IMG/VR virus record: IMGVR_UViG_3300039106_000401 | Location: 1 to 41,550 of that record | Source: a virus | Length of the DNA: 41,550 nucleotides | Direction: 5' to 3' (one strand) | Shown: positions 29,401 to 38,700 of the stretch, one piece after another | Position numbering within the stretch: position 1 is the first letter of the stretch | How the letters are laid out: each line of letters begins with the position of its first letter | The notes under the pieces: generated by a model | Seen by the model: only the letters and a program-made list of their open reading frames with translations | Databases searched by the model: none | Told to the model about the DNA's origin: nothing | Made by a program: the position numbers and the translations under genes

Positions 29401-32400
29401 ATAAAAAAAGAAATTAATGAAATTTTACCAAAATTAAAAACCAAAATAGGAAGCATGAATTTAACTCCAGAAGAACTTCCAGTATATGAGGCAATGATTG
29501 CTAGATTACAATCTGGATCAAAAACAGATTGGACAAAATTTCAACCAATTCACGCTGCTGCATTAAATAAAGGTGGTTTTGTAAAAAGAAATGAAGGTGA
29601 TCCTTGGACAATTAAACCAGGAGGAGTTGCTGGAACTGCTTTATTACATTTTGAAGATGCACATGGAGGAATGGCACCAACACATACAGATGGAAGATTA
29701 GAAGGGTTTAGAAAGAGTGCTGGTTATACAATGATCGGAGATCAAGGATATAATCAATTAACTCAAGGTCAAAAAGGTCTTGGTCTTCCAGAGCCATATC
29801 CACTTACTTATGAAGATGCTATTGAGGCAGACAAAAAACTTCAAGATCATGTAAATAAAACAAAACAAAATTATGAAAATGCAACTACAGAAAAACAAAA
29901 AGAAAAAGCATTTAAACAATATCGTAATGCAATAGTTGCTTCAGAGCAATTAAAAGGAGATATTTCTACTATTGTTGGAAATGCAAGAGGAAATACTGCT
30001 AGGTCAGCATGGTCTAATTCCATGGCAACAAGAGTAGCATTAGCAGCAGCCCTATCTGAAGGACAAGATATGGGTGGTCCAGTATTTAAAAAAGTTTTTG
30101 CTGAATTTAACAAGGTAGCAGCCAGTGGTAAAAATACTAAAACAATTTCAGCACAATACAAAACAGTTGTTGACAAAATGTGGAAAGATGGATTTTTTGG
30201 GGATCAAGGTATGTCTACAGGAGGAAGAAAAAACCAAACAGGAAAAGGAACTCTTCATTCTAGACTAAAGGTTCCACTTTCTAAATCAATACAAAAAGTT
30301 GCAGGTTATGATGCAATAAAAAGTTTGTTAAATGTTACTCAAACAGGAAAACAAAAAAGTTTTGTTCAAAACGCTGTTACTAAAGCGTTAATGGGAAAAG
30401 GGTTTAGAGTTAAAAAAAATGGATCTCCACAATATGGAGAACCAGAAACAGTTCCAGCATTATTAACTCCAGGAGAATTTATTGCATCTCCAGCATTAGC
30501 ACAACAAGTTGGTCCAGCATTGCAATATATAAATTCTGGTGGAAAAATTGAAAAACGTTCCAAAGGAACAATAGTTCCAGGAACAGGAAATAAAGATACA
30601 GTTCCAATGATTTTAAATAAAGGATCTTTTGTTGTTAATAAACAATCAACAGAGGAAAACAAAGGATTTTTACAAAAATTAAATAAAGGTGGATTTGTTT
30701 TACGTGGAGATGGAAATCCGTTCGACAATATTGGGGTATATGATCCAGATCAATTAGAAACAATTACTCCTGATATGACTCCAGAACAACGTCAGCATAC
30801 TGAAGAACGCAACAGAAAAATAGCAAGACGAGTAAGAACCACTAAAGTAATAAACAAAATAGATGCTGTTCTTGAAAAAACATCAATTGGAGAAAGACAC
30901 AGAGCCGAACAACAACAAGAAGAAGATGAAATAAAAAGAGAAAACCAAAGAGCAATTGACGAAGTAAAAGATAAAGAAAAAATTCAAAAAGCAGAAAGAG
31001 ATTTACAAAAATCTAAAAATAAAATACGCCAACTTGATCGTAGAATTGCAGAGGCAAAGGCTAGTGGAGATAAAGAAAGAGGTACAGCACTAAGAGCAGA
31101 AAGAGCGACAGTAGTACAAGAAAGAAAAAATGCAGGAACTGCATTAAATAGTGCTAGACAATTAGCAAAAGAAAGAAGAGAAAATGCTGCGGTAGTTTCA
31201 CAAGAAAGAGGAAAACAAAAATCACCTTCAAGGGTTGGCAGATTTGTTTCTAGAGCAAAAACACCTTTTCCTAGAGTACAAAAAATGGCTGGACCAGCGG
31301 GTGCACTTGGAATGGCTGCATCAATGGGATTAGGAATGACTGGAAATATGGGGGGCTCAATGCTTGCAATGGGACTTGGCATGGCTCCACAATTAATGTC
31401 AACTCCAGTAGGAGCGATAACAACAGCAATAGTAGGAGTTGCAGCAGGATATATATACTTAAAAAAGAAAAATGAAGCATTGGCAGTAAAAACAATGGAA
31501 ACAACTGAAGCAATGGGGGCTAGTTCAAAGTCTTTAAATGAATTAGCAATTTTTACTAATAAAGTTACTGGTACAGAATTAATGAATAGAAAAAAGGCAA
31601 ACAGTTTTTCTAGATTTGAAATTCAACCAGGCAAAACAACCTTTGGTCAATCATATGTTCAAAGTGAAACGGGACAGAAAAAAATTAAAGAAATTACAAA
31701 CAGTGTAAAAACAAGTGGCAAAGTTGATGCTCAAAATAGTATTGCTTCACAATTAGCAACATCCATTGCAAGTGGTGTTTTAACGGCATCACAAGCACAA
31801 AGTATTGCTGCAGAATTAGGAAAACAACTTAATGATTATTCTTTTGGAATTAATGTAAACTCTAAGTTAATAAGTTTGATGGGTCCTAATGGAGAAAATG
31901 CCCTTAAAGATCCAATTGGAATTAGGGTCAAACTTATTGATACTGCAAGAGATAATGTTGCAGCATCACTTTCAGGTGTACAAAATGCTAAAAATGCTAA
32001 ACTTGGTTTGTTTAATGGTGCTGCTATTGCAAAAGCAACAGGAACTGCTGTTGGACTTCAGTCAATTGCAATACAACAAAGCCAAGAACTTTTAAATTCT
32101 TTTGATGCCCAAACTCAAAAAGAAATTGAACAATTAGAAATAAAAAATAAACTTGCTGAAGCAGATGAACTAAGAACCAAACGTGCAAAAGAAAGACTTA
32201 TTTTAGTTGAAAAAGATAAAGAAATTGCTCAACAATCTATAAAATTCTTTGATGATGTATTTATGTCTAGTTCAAAAACAGCCACATCACTTTTAAGAAC
32301 TTCTGAAAAAGGAGCGATATCAGCATATAAAGGCACGGCAGAGCAAGATATTGCTGGAGGAGCAGTTGAATCAATTAAAGGGTTTGAAGGAATAACAAGG

Positions 32401-35085
32401 TCACAACAATATGCAATAAATTTACAACTTAAAGGAAAAAATGTAAGTCCTACAGAAATTTTGAATTTAAGTAGTTTATTTAAAGGTGATAAAGAAGGAA
32501 CACAGAAATTATTAAACGTTTTAGTTTCTTCTCCAGCACAAACAAATGAAGCATCACAAGTTGCATCAATGTTTATGAATAAATCTGGAGAACCATTAAA
32601 AGAAGTTCAAAAATCACTAGTTTTAAAAATGACTCAGGGTGGGTCAGAGCAGAATCAAAAAAATATAGAGTTCTTTAAAACTATTGGCAAAACAGGAACT
32701 GTAATAGATTTAGAAGTTGTAACAACATACCTAGAAAAATATCCAGGAGTGGCTGAAAACCTTCAAAATATTTTTGCTCAAATTCAAAAAACAAAAGGCA
32801 AAATAACAATGAGTGTGTTGTCAAAAATTGACGGGCTCTCAATTGATGAAACAGAAGCATTAAAAGGTCAAATGGAATATTTAAATACTTTAGATCCAAA
32901 TCAACAAAAAATATTTACAATAACTTTTTTAAGTAATTATGGAGCAATGCAGAACGATGTCGCAGCACTAAGTAGTTATTTAAACTCTACTGGCATGAGT
33001 GCACGTGCAATTGAAGCACAATTAAGTACTGCTGCTGGAAAAGCCAAAGCAGCAGAAGGTGCATCAGCAGCAGCAGCAACACAAGTTACAAAACAACAAG
33101 AAGCATTTGCAGCCGAACAACAAGCAGCAGCAGCAGATGAAGCAGAAAAAGGCAGAAACTCCTTAATTGATGAGATGATGAAAAAACTTAAACTGTTTCA
33201 TGATTCAACAATAAAAGCAACTGGTGGATTTAATGAATTAATGAAAGCAATGACTACTAAAAAACCAATAATTCCAATTGATTTTGATGGAACTATTAGT
33301 AGATTAAGAAAACTTGGTAAGGGTAAAGTAAGTGAAGATTATTTAGATTTTGTAAAAAATTTAACAAACCAAGAATTAGAAGATAAAAATCTTATGAAAA
33401 AGATGGGAATAACTACTAAAAAGAAAAAGGGTGGTGGGCTAGAAGTAGCAAGTATAGACATGGCTACTCAACAAAAATTTCAAGCAGGTATGGTTTCTGC
33501 AGAAATTGGATCAAACTATGACGATACGATAAAAGCATTAAAAGAAATGGAAAACCGAACAAATGCTATAAATATTTTAAGACGAAAAGGTTTTAGTGAA
33601 CAAGAAGCAAATAATGTAGTCACTACTGATGCTATTGCCTTAGCAATTACACAAGGAAAAATTGCTAAAGAAGATTTAGATAGAATAAAAACGGGTCAAA
33701 AAAGTTTATCACAAGCAACTTTTGAATACAATAGATTTACTAAAACAGCACAAATGGATGCAGCAGAATCTCAAAGTAAACAACTTCAAATGGCAAGGGC
33801 TTATATTGAATTACAAGAAAAAATGATTGAGAATGAATACGTTAAAGAAAAAACTATGCTAAATATACAGCAAGGAGATAACGACTATGCTTTAGAATTA
33901 GTCTCACGACAAGAAGAAAAGATTAATGAATCTTATGATAAACAAATTACTGCCCTTGAAGAAATTAACAGACTTAGAGAAAGAGAAAATGAATTAACCT
34001 CTAAAAGAATGTCAATTGCTGCTGCTTTTGCAAGTGGAGATATGGCTAGTGCAGCAAGAGCAATGCAAGACTATAGAGAAGCAAGAGTTTCACAAAATGC
34101 AAGAACTAGAATGGAGGCTTTGCAAAAAGCAAAAGAAAATGCTATTAAGGGTGTAACTGCTCCAGATGGAAGATCTAGAACTGAAATAGAAAAATCAAAT
34201 CAAAGCATAGAACAAAGACGTGTAGATATAGAAAATGAAATTAGAGTTAAAAAAATTGAGTTAGATAAACTTACTCAAGAAAAAATGAAATTAACAAAGG
34301 ATCAAATTGATGCAGCAATTTCAACAATAAATCTTGCAGTTGAAGCATTAGGCCCAGAGGCTGCAAAAGCATATTTAAAAAATATTTTTACTGTTTTAAA
34401 TGGAGACGCCAAAACAGCAAAAGATACTGTTATAGAACTTAATAATGATTTAGACGCATTTTTAAAAAGAATGGACGCTGCAAGAATTGCAGCAGTTGGA
34501 ATTAAGTCTGGAAATGTTATTGTTGATCCTAACCCATCAGGTAGCAGTACGGGCGGTGGAACACCACCAGTTGTTACACCACCTTCATCTGGATCATCAA
34601 CAGGTTATGTTGCTATTGGAAGTACTTTTATTCCAGTTACTAATAACTTACCACCTAAAAAAGCCCCTGCTAAAAAAGCCACCGCTCTACCTGACTATCT
34701 AAGAGCAATTCCAGGATTTAAGTTTGGAATGGGTGGAATGGTTCCTAAGTATTTTGCTAATGGTGGTTTTAATAAAGGCACCGACACAGTTCCTGCTATG
34801 TTAACTCCTGGAGAGTTTGTAGTAAACAGAAAAGCAACTCAACAGTTTGGACCTTTACTAAGTGAAATTAATTCACCAACATTTAAAACCCCAAGATCTG
34901 CCACTCCAAATTTTGCAGGTATTAACTCTCCAAACAATATAACAAGCACAAATAATTCCAAAACCCTGTATAATTATAACTTGAATGTCAATGTTTCTAA
35001 CAGCAATGCAAATCCAAATGATATTGCAAGAACTGTTATAAATCAAATTAGACAAATTGACAATCAACGAATTAGGAGTTTATAA
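26446..35085 (+). CDS. Tape measure protein with inserted domains, 2,879 aa
   Basis: This is the longest gene, placed after the chaperones as in all siphoviruses. The N-terminal 530 residues form the tape measure core (LDATQALAQLKSLQAQLAQF, LGGDVEDLAFFMTAMKEGGI, NPSKKASAFLADFGV). Hydrophobic stretches lie at about 545-580 and 1616-1680. Four copies of GDVPGTGNTDTVPAMLTPGE followed by FVVNKKA (about 668, 1331, 1374 and 2762) divide the chain. Residues about 806-1050 resemble a kinase fold (K827 in VFVKP; D908, N915, D923). Residues about 2540-2640 are coiled-coil, and a Pro/Ser linker lies near 2697-2745. The start GTG 26446 has AAGAGGTG at six bases. By the usual 0.15 nm per residue the tail could reach about 400 nm, less the inserted domains. 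Confidence 0.93.
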   Translation: MADVQSNIQVNLDATQALAQLKSLQAQLAQFNNSIATTNKAAARAQANLNSNLINSINATGKFQASITSIKSSTDAFTDSLERNKFSTREYFRYAGGATKSFGRLFKTEFNTIGKVAEERVKTMQTQYIKMGRDANGAIKAIAVRPLALDMDNLATKTALAAQKQQLLNQLLKQGSTNLLNFGKNTQWAGRQLMVGFTVPLSMLAVSAGKTFMALEKQAIRFKRVYGEMFTTTDETAKALKEVELLAKQFTKYGVAVEKTMEIAADAAATGKMGADLIAQVKEATRLAVLGGVEQQQALETTISLTNAFGIAADELRGKIDFLNAVENQTVLNIEDLTIAIPKAAPVIRQLGGDVEDLAFFMTAMKEGGINASEGANALKSGLASLINPSKKASAFLADFGVNIKAIVESNKGDIKSTVIQFAQALDTLDPLNRARAIEQLFGKFQFSRLSTLFQNITKDGTQASRTLNLASNSVEELAILSERELKKVEDATGTKFKKTMEDLKVTLAPIGEQFLKAVTPIVEFIGKILEKFNGLSDGVKSGIVKFIGVVGLIGPAMLMTFGLVANGVANIIKLFVTLRKGFMNLGGQSKILGNQTQYMTSEQVEATTVAASLDQAHSRLRQTFLLEAQAANQLTAAYQRGMVAANNFAKTNPGMMKPGFTPRKFSQGGDVPGTGNTDTVPAMLTPGEFVVNKKAAKENRGLLQGLNSGGYALRGVGTTMVNGYDRSLPRMRPGSIEYAKALVAKRKAQQTFLGMPSKNAGKAQERQTRQLELDKIATETYKSPRARTMLVTNPGERISPSTGRSFPSSSVGGVYRKPNGDMVFVKPMPSEKAALAEMRATEIARDVHGLVSPQQKLTLIADPNDPTGHRRYFALESKVDPRIANVPQEFTKEQTIKQLVASTLRGDKDLAPGNIGGNVIADVGPAGVFSRASGMKTEYAKQMPSMEEQAMINLLGVNGGARKFFAQSTAPIAAKMSPIEYDRLIKKEINEILPKLKTKIGSMNLTPEELPVYEAMIARLQSGSKTDWTKFQPIHAAALNKGGFVKRNEGDPWTIKPGGVAGTALLHFEDAHGGMAPTHTDGRLEGFRKSAGYTMIGDQGYNQLTQGQKGLGLPEPYPLTYEDAIEADKKLQDHVNKTKQNYENATTEKQKEKAFKQYRNAIVASEQLKGDISTIVGNARGNTARSAWSNSMATRVALAAALSEGQDMGGPVFKKVFAEFNKVAASGKNTKTISAQYKTVVDKMWKDGFFGDQGMSTGGRKNQTGKGTLHSRLKVPLSKSIQKVAGYDAIKSLLNVTQTGKQKSFVQNAVTKALMGKGFRVKKNGSPQYGEPETVPALLTPGEFIASPALAQQVGPALQYINSGGKIEKRSKGTIVPGTGNKDTVPMILNKGSFVVNKQSTEENKGFLQKLNKGGFVLRGDGNPFDNIGVYDPDQLETITPDMTPEQRQHTEERNRKIARRVRTTKVINKIDAVLEKTSIGERHRAEQQQEEDEIKRENQRAIDEVKDKEKIQKAERDLQKSKNKIRQLDRRIAEAKASGDKERGTALRAERATVVQERKNAGTALNSARQLAKERRENAAVVSQERGKQKSPSRVGRFVSRAKTPFPRVQKMAGPAGALGMAASMGLGMTGNMGGSMLAMGLGMAPQLMSTPVGAITTAIVGVAAGYIYLKKKNEALAVKTMETTEAMGASSKSLNELAIFTNKVTGTELMNRKKANSFSRFEIQPGKTTFGQSYVQSETGQKKIKEITNSVKTSGKVDAQNSIASQLATSIASGVLTASQAQSIAAELGKQLNDYSFGINVNSKLISLMGPNGENALKDPIGIRVKLIDTARDNVAASLSGVQNAKNAKLGLFNGAAIAKATGTAVGLQSIAIQQSQELLNSFDAQTQKEIEQLEIKNKLAEADELRTKRAKERLILVEKDKEIAQQSIKFFDDVFMSSSKTATSLLRTSEKGAISAYKGTAEQDIAGGAVESIKGFEGITRSQQYAINLQLKGKNVSPTEILNLSSLFKGDKEGTQKLLNVLVSSPAQTNEASQVASMFMNKSGEPLKEVQKSLVLKMTQGGSEQNQKNIEFFKTIGKTGTVIDLEVVTTYLEKYPGVAENLQNIFAQIQKTKGKITMSVLSKIDGLSIDETEALKGQMEYLNTLDPNQQKIFTITFLSNYGAMQNDVAALSSYLNSTGMSARAIEAQLSTAAGKAKAAEGASAAAATQVTKQQEAFAAEQQAAAADEAEKGRNSLIDEMMKKLKLFHDSTIKATGGFNELMKAMTTKKPIIPIDFDGTISRLRKLGKGKVSEDYLDFVKNLTNQELEDKNLMKKMGITTKKKKGGGLEVASIDMATQQKFQAGMVSAEIGSNYDDTIKALKEMENRTNAINILRRKGFSEQEANNVVTTDAIALAITQGKIAKEDLDRIKTGQKSLSQATFEYNRFTKTAQMDAAESQSKQLQMARAYIELQEKMIENEYVKEKTMLNIQQGDNDYALELVSRQEEKINESYDKQITALEEINRLRERENELTSKRMSIAAAFASGDMASAARAMQDYREARVSQNARTRMEALQKAKENAIKGVTAPDGRSRTEIEKSNQSIEQRRVDIENEIRVKKIELDKLTQEKMKLTKDQIDAAISTINLAVEALGPEAAKAYLKNIFTVLNGDAKTAKDTVIELNNDLDAFLKRMDAARIAAVGIKSGNVIVDPNPSGSSTGGGTPPVVTPPSSGSSTGYVAIGSTFIPVTNNLPPKKAPAKKATALPDYLRAIPGFKFGMGGMVPKYFANGGFNKGTDTVPAMLTPGEFVVNRKATQQFGPLLSEINSPTFKTPRSATPNFAGINSPNNITSTNNSKTLYNYNLNVNVSNSNANPNDIARTVINQIRQIDNQRIRSL

Positions 35086-35729
35086 TGGCTACCGCAGCAT
35101 ATTTGACGGGGAGAGCAAGATATAGCAGACCACAAGCCATACTATGGTCAGAGAATCCAGGAACATTACAAAATGGATTATATGTACCAGAAGGCTTTGA
35201 AATAGGCTCTTATACTACATCAACAACTAATTTAAATAAATTTTTAATTTTGTCTGATCATAATCGTGCCCCTTTAGATTTTAAAACAGAAAGAATTGAA
35301 CAAAGACAAAGAATGATTAATGGAAATATGAGATCTTTTCATATTGCAGATAAAAACACACTAAGCACAAGTTGGTCAAACTTGCCATCAAGATCATACT
35401 TTTCTATTCCAAACTGGTCAAATACAACAGAAGGAAGTCAGGTGGCTGGAGTTACTACACAAGAGCCAGAATACACCGTTGACGGGGGCGCAGGAGGCGT
35501 AGAAATGCTAGACTGGTATGAAAGGCACACTGGCCCTTTTTGGATGTTTTTATCATATGATAAGTTTAATAACTTCCCTGATGATGGAACTTCTGCACGT
35601 TATGCTCACCTATCTCAATATAATGAAATTGTTCAGGTTTATATTTCTGACTTTTCATATACCGTAAATAAACGTGGACAAACAAATCACGATCTTTGGG
35701 ATATTTCGGTATCGCTAGAAGAGGTTTAA
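35085..35729 (+). CDS. Distal-tail-type protein, 214 aa
   Basis: The start overlaps the tape measure stop (TAATG). The product (MATAAYLTGRARYSRPQAIL, then WSENPGTLQNGLYVPEGFEI) has FKTERIEQRQRMINGNMRSF, then HIADKNTLSTSWSNLPSRSY, and a C-terminal strand set (VQVYISDFSYTVNKRGQTNH, DLWDISVSLEEV) of the kind found in the first protein after the tape measure of actinophages. That slot normally holds the distal tail protein that joins the tube to the baseplate. No enzyme motif is seen. The call rests on position and on this general likeness. Confidence 0.68.
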   Translation: MATAAYLTGRARYSRPQAILWSENPGTLQNGLYVPEGFEIGSYTTSTTNLNKFLILSDHNRAPLDFKTERIEQRQRMINGNMRSFHIADKNTLSTSWSNLPSRSYFSIPNWSNTTEGSQVAGVTTQEPEYTVDGGAGGVEMLDWYERHTGPFWMFLSYDKFNNFPDDGTSARYAHLSQYNEIVQVYISDFSYTVNKRGQTNHDLWDISVSLEEV

Positions 35730-38700
35730 GTGTTTTTAAATACAACCTTACAAAATCACATTGAGTCATCTTCAACAATTGAAACTCGTGCAACAGTTTT
35801 AGCAGAGTGGAATATGAATGTTGCAGATAATATTTTTAAATTAGGAAATTATAGAAATAGAGATACAAAAAAGGCATCATTGTTTTTTGACAATAATGAT
35901 GTTGGAAATTTTTATACAGGGGCAACAGATGCAGACATTGTATTAGATAATGGATATGACAACGAAGAAAATCCTTCTTTGTTTTCTAAAGTTAAAGATC
36001 AATACAATATGCTGTATTCGTTAGAAGATTGCATAAAACCATTTCGTCCAAGATCTGGAATTAATAAAGCATTTTATATTGCTGGAAGGTATTTACATAA
36101 TTTTAATACTAATCTAATTAATAATCAAGATTCATCTTTAGCAAATATTTCTACTAGTAGTTTTTTTACACAAAGACCAAGATATTATATGGCATCACGA
36201 TATGATGAGTTTAAATATTGGACATCTTTTAGAACTGAAAAAGACAATGAAACAGATGCAGTAACAAAAGAACGGGGTATAGCAAAACAATCTGGAACAA
36301 ATCAATATCCAATTGAAGATGCTGCACCATTTGTAGTATATAAAGAAACCGTACCAACAAATAGACTTGTTGTTAAAATGCAAACACATGTTGGAACAAA
36401 AAACTTAGGTCCATTTAATACAAATACAGTACCAATTGTTGATCCACTATATGGAAATTCAAATAAAAGGGTTCCACTTGTTTGGAAGATTGAGTATTTA
36501 GTTAATAACAATTGGACAACCGCAAAAACTTTTGATGCAAACTCAGTTAGAGAAGATGGTTCTGCAATTATTAAAGAAGATGGATATGTTGAGTTATCAT
36601 ATGGATTAATAGTTCCAAACAATTATAAAAATATATTTGTTCATGTTTCAAAAATATCTTCAACTACATTGCTTCCAGTTAAGTCAATTAATGGATATGC
36701 ATATCTTGTTGCCTCTACACCAACAGATAGGGGAACCTATCATATATGGAACAATACAACAAAACTCTATGAAACCTTTATTCCAGAGTATGGCTGGAAA
36801 CTAACAAATGAAAATTTAACAGATGAGACAAATTTTGTTACCGATTTTACTTCACCAGAATATTTTTTAAAAAACAATCAAAAGGTTTATCGTGAGTTTC
36901 AATATATTCAAGGTATAAGAGTTGTAGCAGAATTTATGAATAAATTTGAATCTACTTTTGATTTAATCGAAATGTCTCCAAGACTTGTTGCAAATATCTC
37001 AGATAGAACAATTAACTACAATGTTACAAAGCAACTTTCAGATCTTGGTAGTAGCGCTTTACCAGTTGGGCAACTTTTAGCCTCTACTGGAAATATTTCT
37101 ATTTTTGACGATGACCAAGCATTTAATGAAAACAATACCAATAGTATTATTTGTAAATATGTTACAAAAAATGTTAAATTTAATTTTTATGAAACATTTT
37201 TAAATGTTGATGGTAATAGGTATAGCGTACCAATTAAAACTTTATACTCTGAAGGAATGCCACAAGCAGATGTTACTGGTGGCACTATATCTCTTCAATT
37301 AAGAGATTTTTATTTCTACCTTGAATCAATTGAAGCCCCTAAACTTTTCTTAACAAATATATCAGTTAGTTATGCAATCTCTATATTGTTAGACTCAATT
37401 GGTTTTAGTAATTATATGTATAAAAGAATAGAGGGAGAAACAGATCCAATAATTCCATATTTTTTTGTAGGTCCAGATCAAAATGTTGCAGAAGTTTTAG
37501 CACAGTTGGCAACATCAACACAAACAGCAATGTTCTTTGATGAGTATAACAACTTTATTGCAATGAGTAAAAATTATTTAATGCCAACTGCAACACAAAG
37601 ACAAATAAATAAAACTTTTATTGGATCAAAAGTAACTGCACCAGTTTTAGATAGTTTAGTTGATTTTGAAGATGCCGAAACATATTCAACAATCCCAACA
37701 GAAACTTTAGATGCTGGAACTTATAATACAACAGAATTTGAAACAGACCTTACTGGAGGAAGTCCTTCTTTATCTGAGACTTTAGGAAGTATAGTTCAAA
37801 ATAAAGTAATAAGTGGCAAAAAACTTGCAAACATTATTTCAATTGCGTCAGAAGATAAAAAAATATATAATGATGGCAAAATTAATTACACATCAAGGTA
37901 TATTGCTAAAACATATTCTGCAATTGGAGAACAAACAGTTTCAAGTGCAGAAAATAAATTTTGGGTTTATAAACCATCTTTATTGTGGGAACTTTCTAAT
38001 TATGAAGAATTAAAAGATTCAAGATCAAGTGGATATACTTTGTCTGCAATTGCATTAAATTCAACACTTACCAATTCAGCACCAACAGTTGTTAATAATT
38101 TACTTACGAATAACATTGTTGATTTTGGAGAAGCAATTTATTTAATATCAAGAAATCAAGGATATTTTTATGCAAATGGAGAAATTATTAAATATGATGC
38201 AGTTCAATATTCTGTTGAAGGATTTGGAAATGTTTGGATAAGTAGTGATTCTGAATATAAAAATTATTTAAATAGATTAAGATATGGTGGAAAAATTTTT
38301 CCAACTGGAAAAATTAGAATCTACTCAGAGCCATATTATGAAACAGTTAATGGCGTCATTAGAATGGTAAATGGACCTGTTGCAAAACATGGAAGGGGTC
38401 AATTTGGTACTAGTATTGTTAGACATACAGCATCTCTAGATAGTTATTGGATTAGTTCTGATAATCGTAAAGGATGTTTAATGGAGTCAAAATATTTATT
38501 TGGAGATACTACTTTTGGAGGAACATTAGCAGTTGGAAGTGCTGGAATCTCTAATACTGTTGCGAATGCTAGTTCTATAAATGGAGTAATTAAAAAGTTT
38601 TTGTCAGAGTCTACACAAACAGAAAATGAAATTACAGGAATTTATAATATTGATCCAAATAAAAACAAAGGACTAGTTCAATCTTCTGCTCTTGTTTTTA

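Noticed and set aside
33272-33300. HAD-phosphatase motif (IPIDFDGTI) in the tape measure
   Set aside because: The first motif alone fits; I found no matching later HAD motifs in the following 200 residues, so chance is likely.
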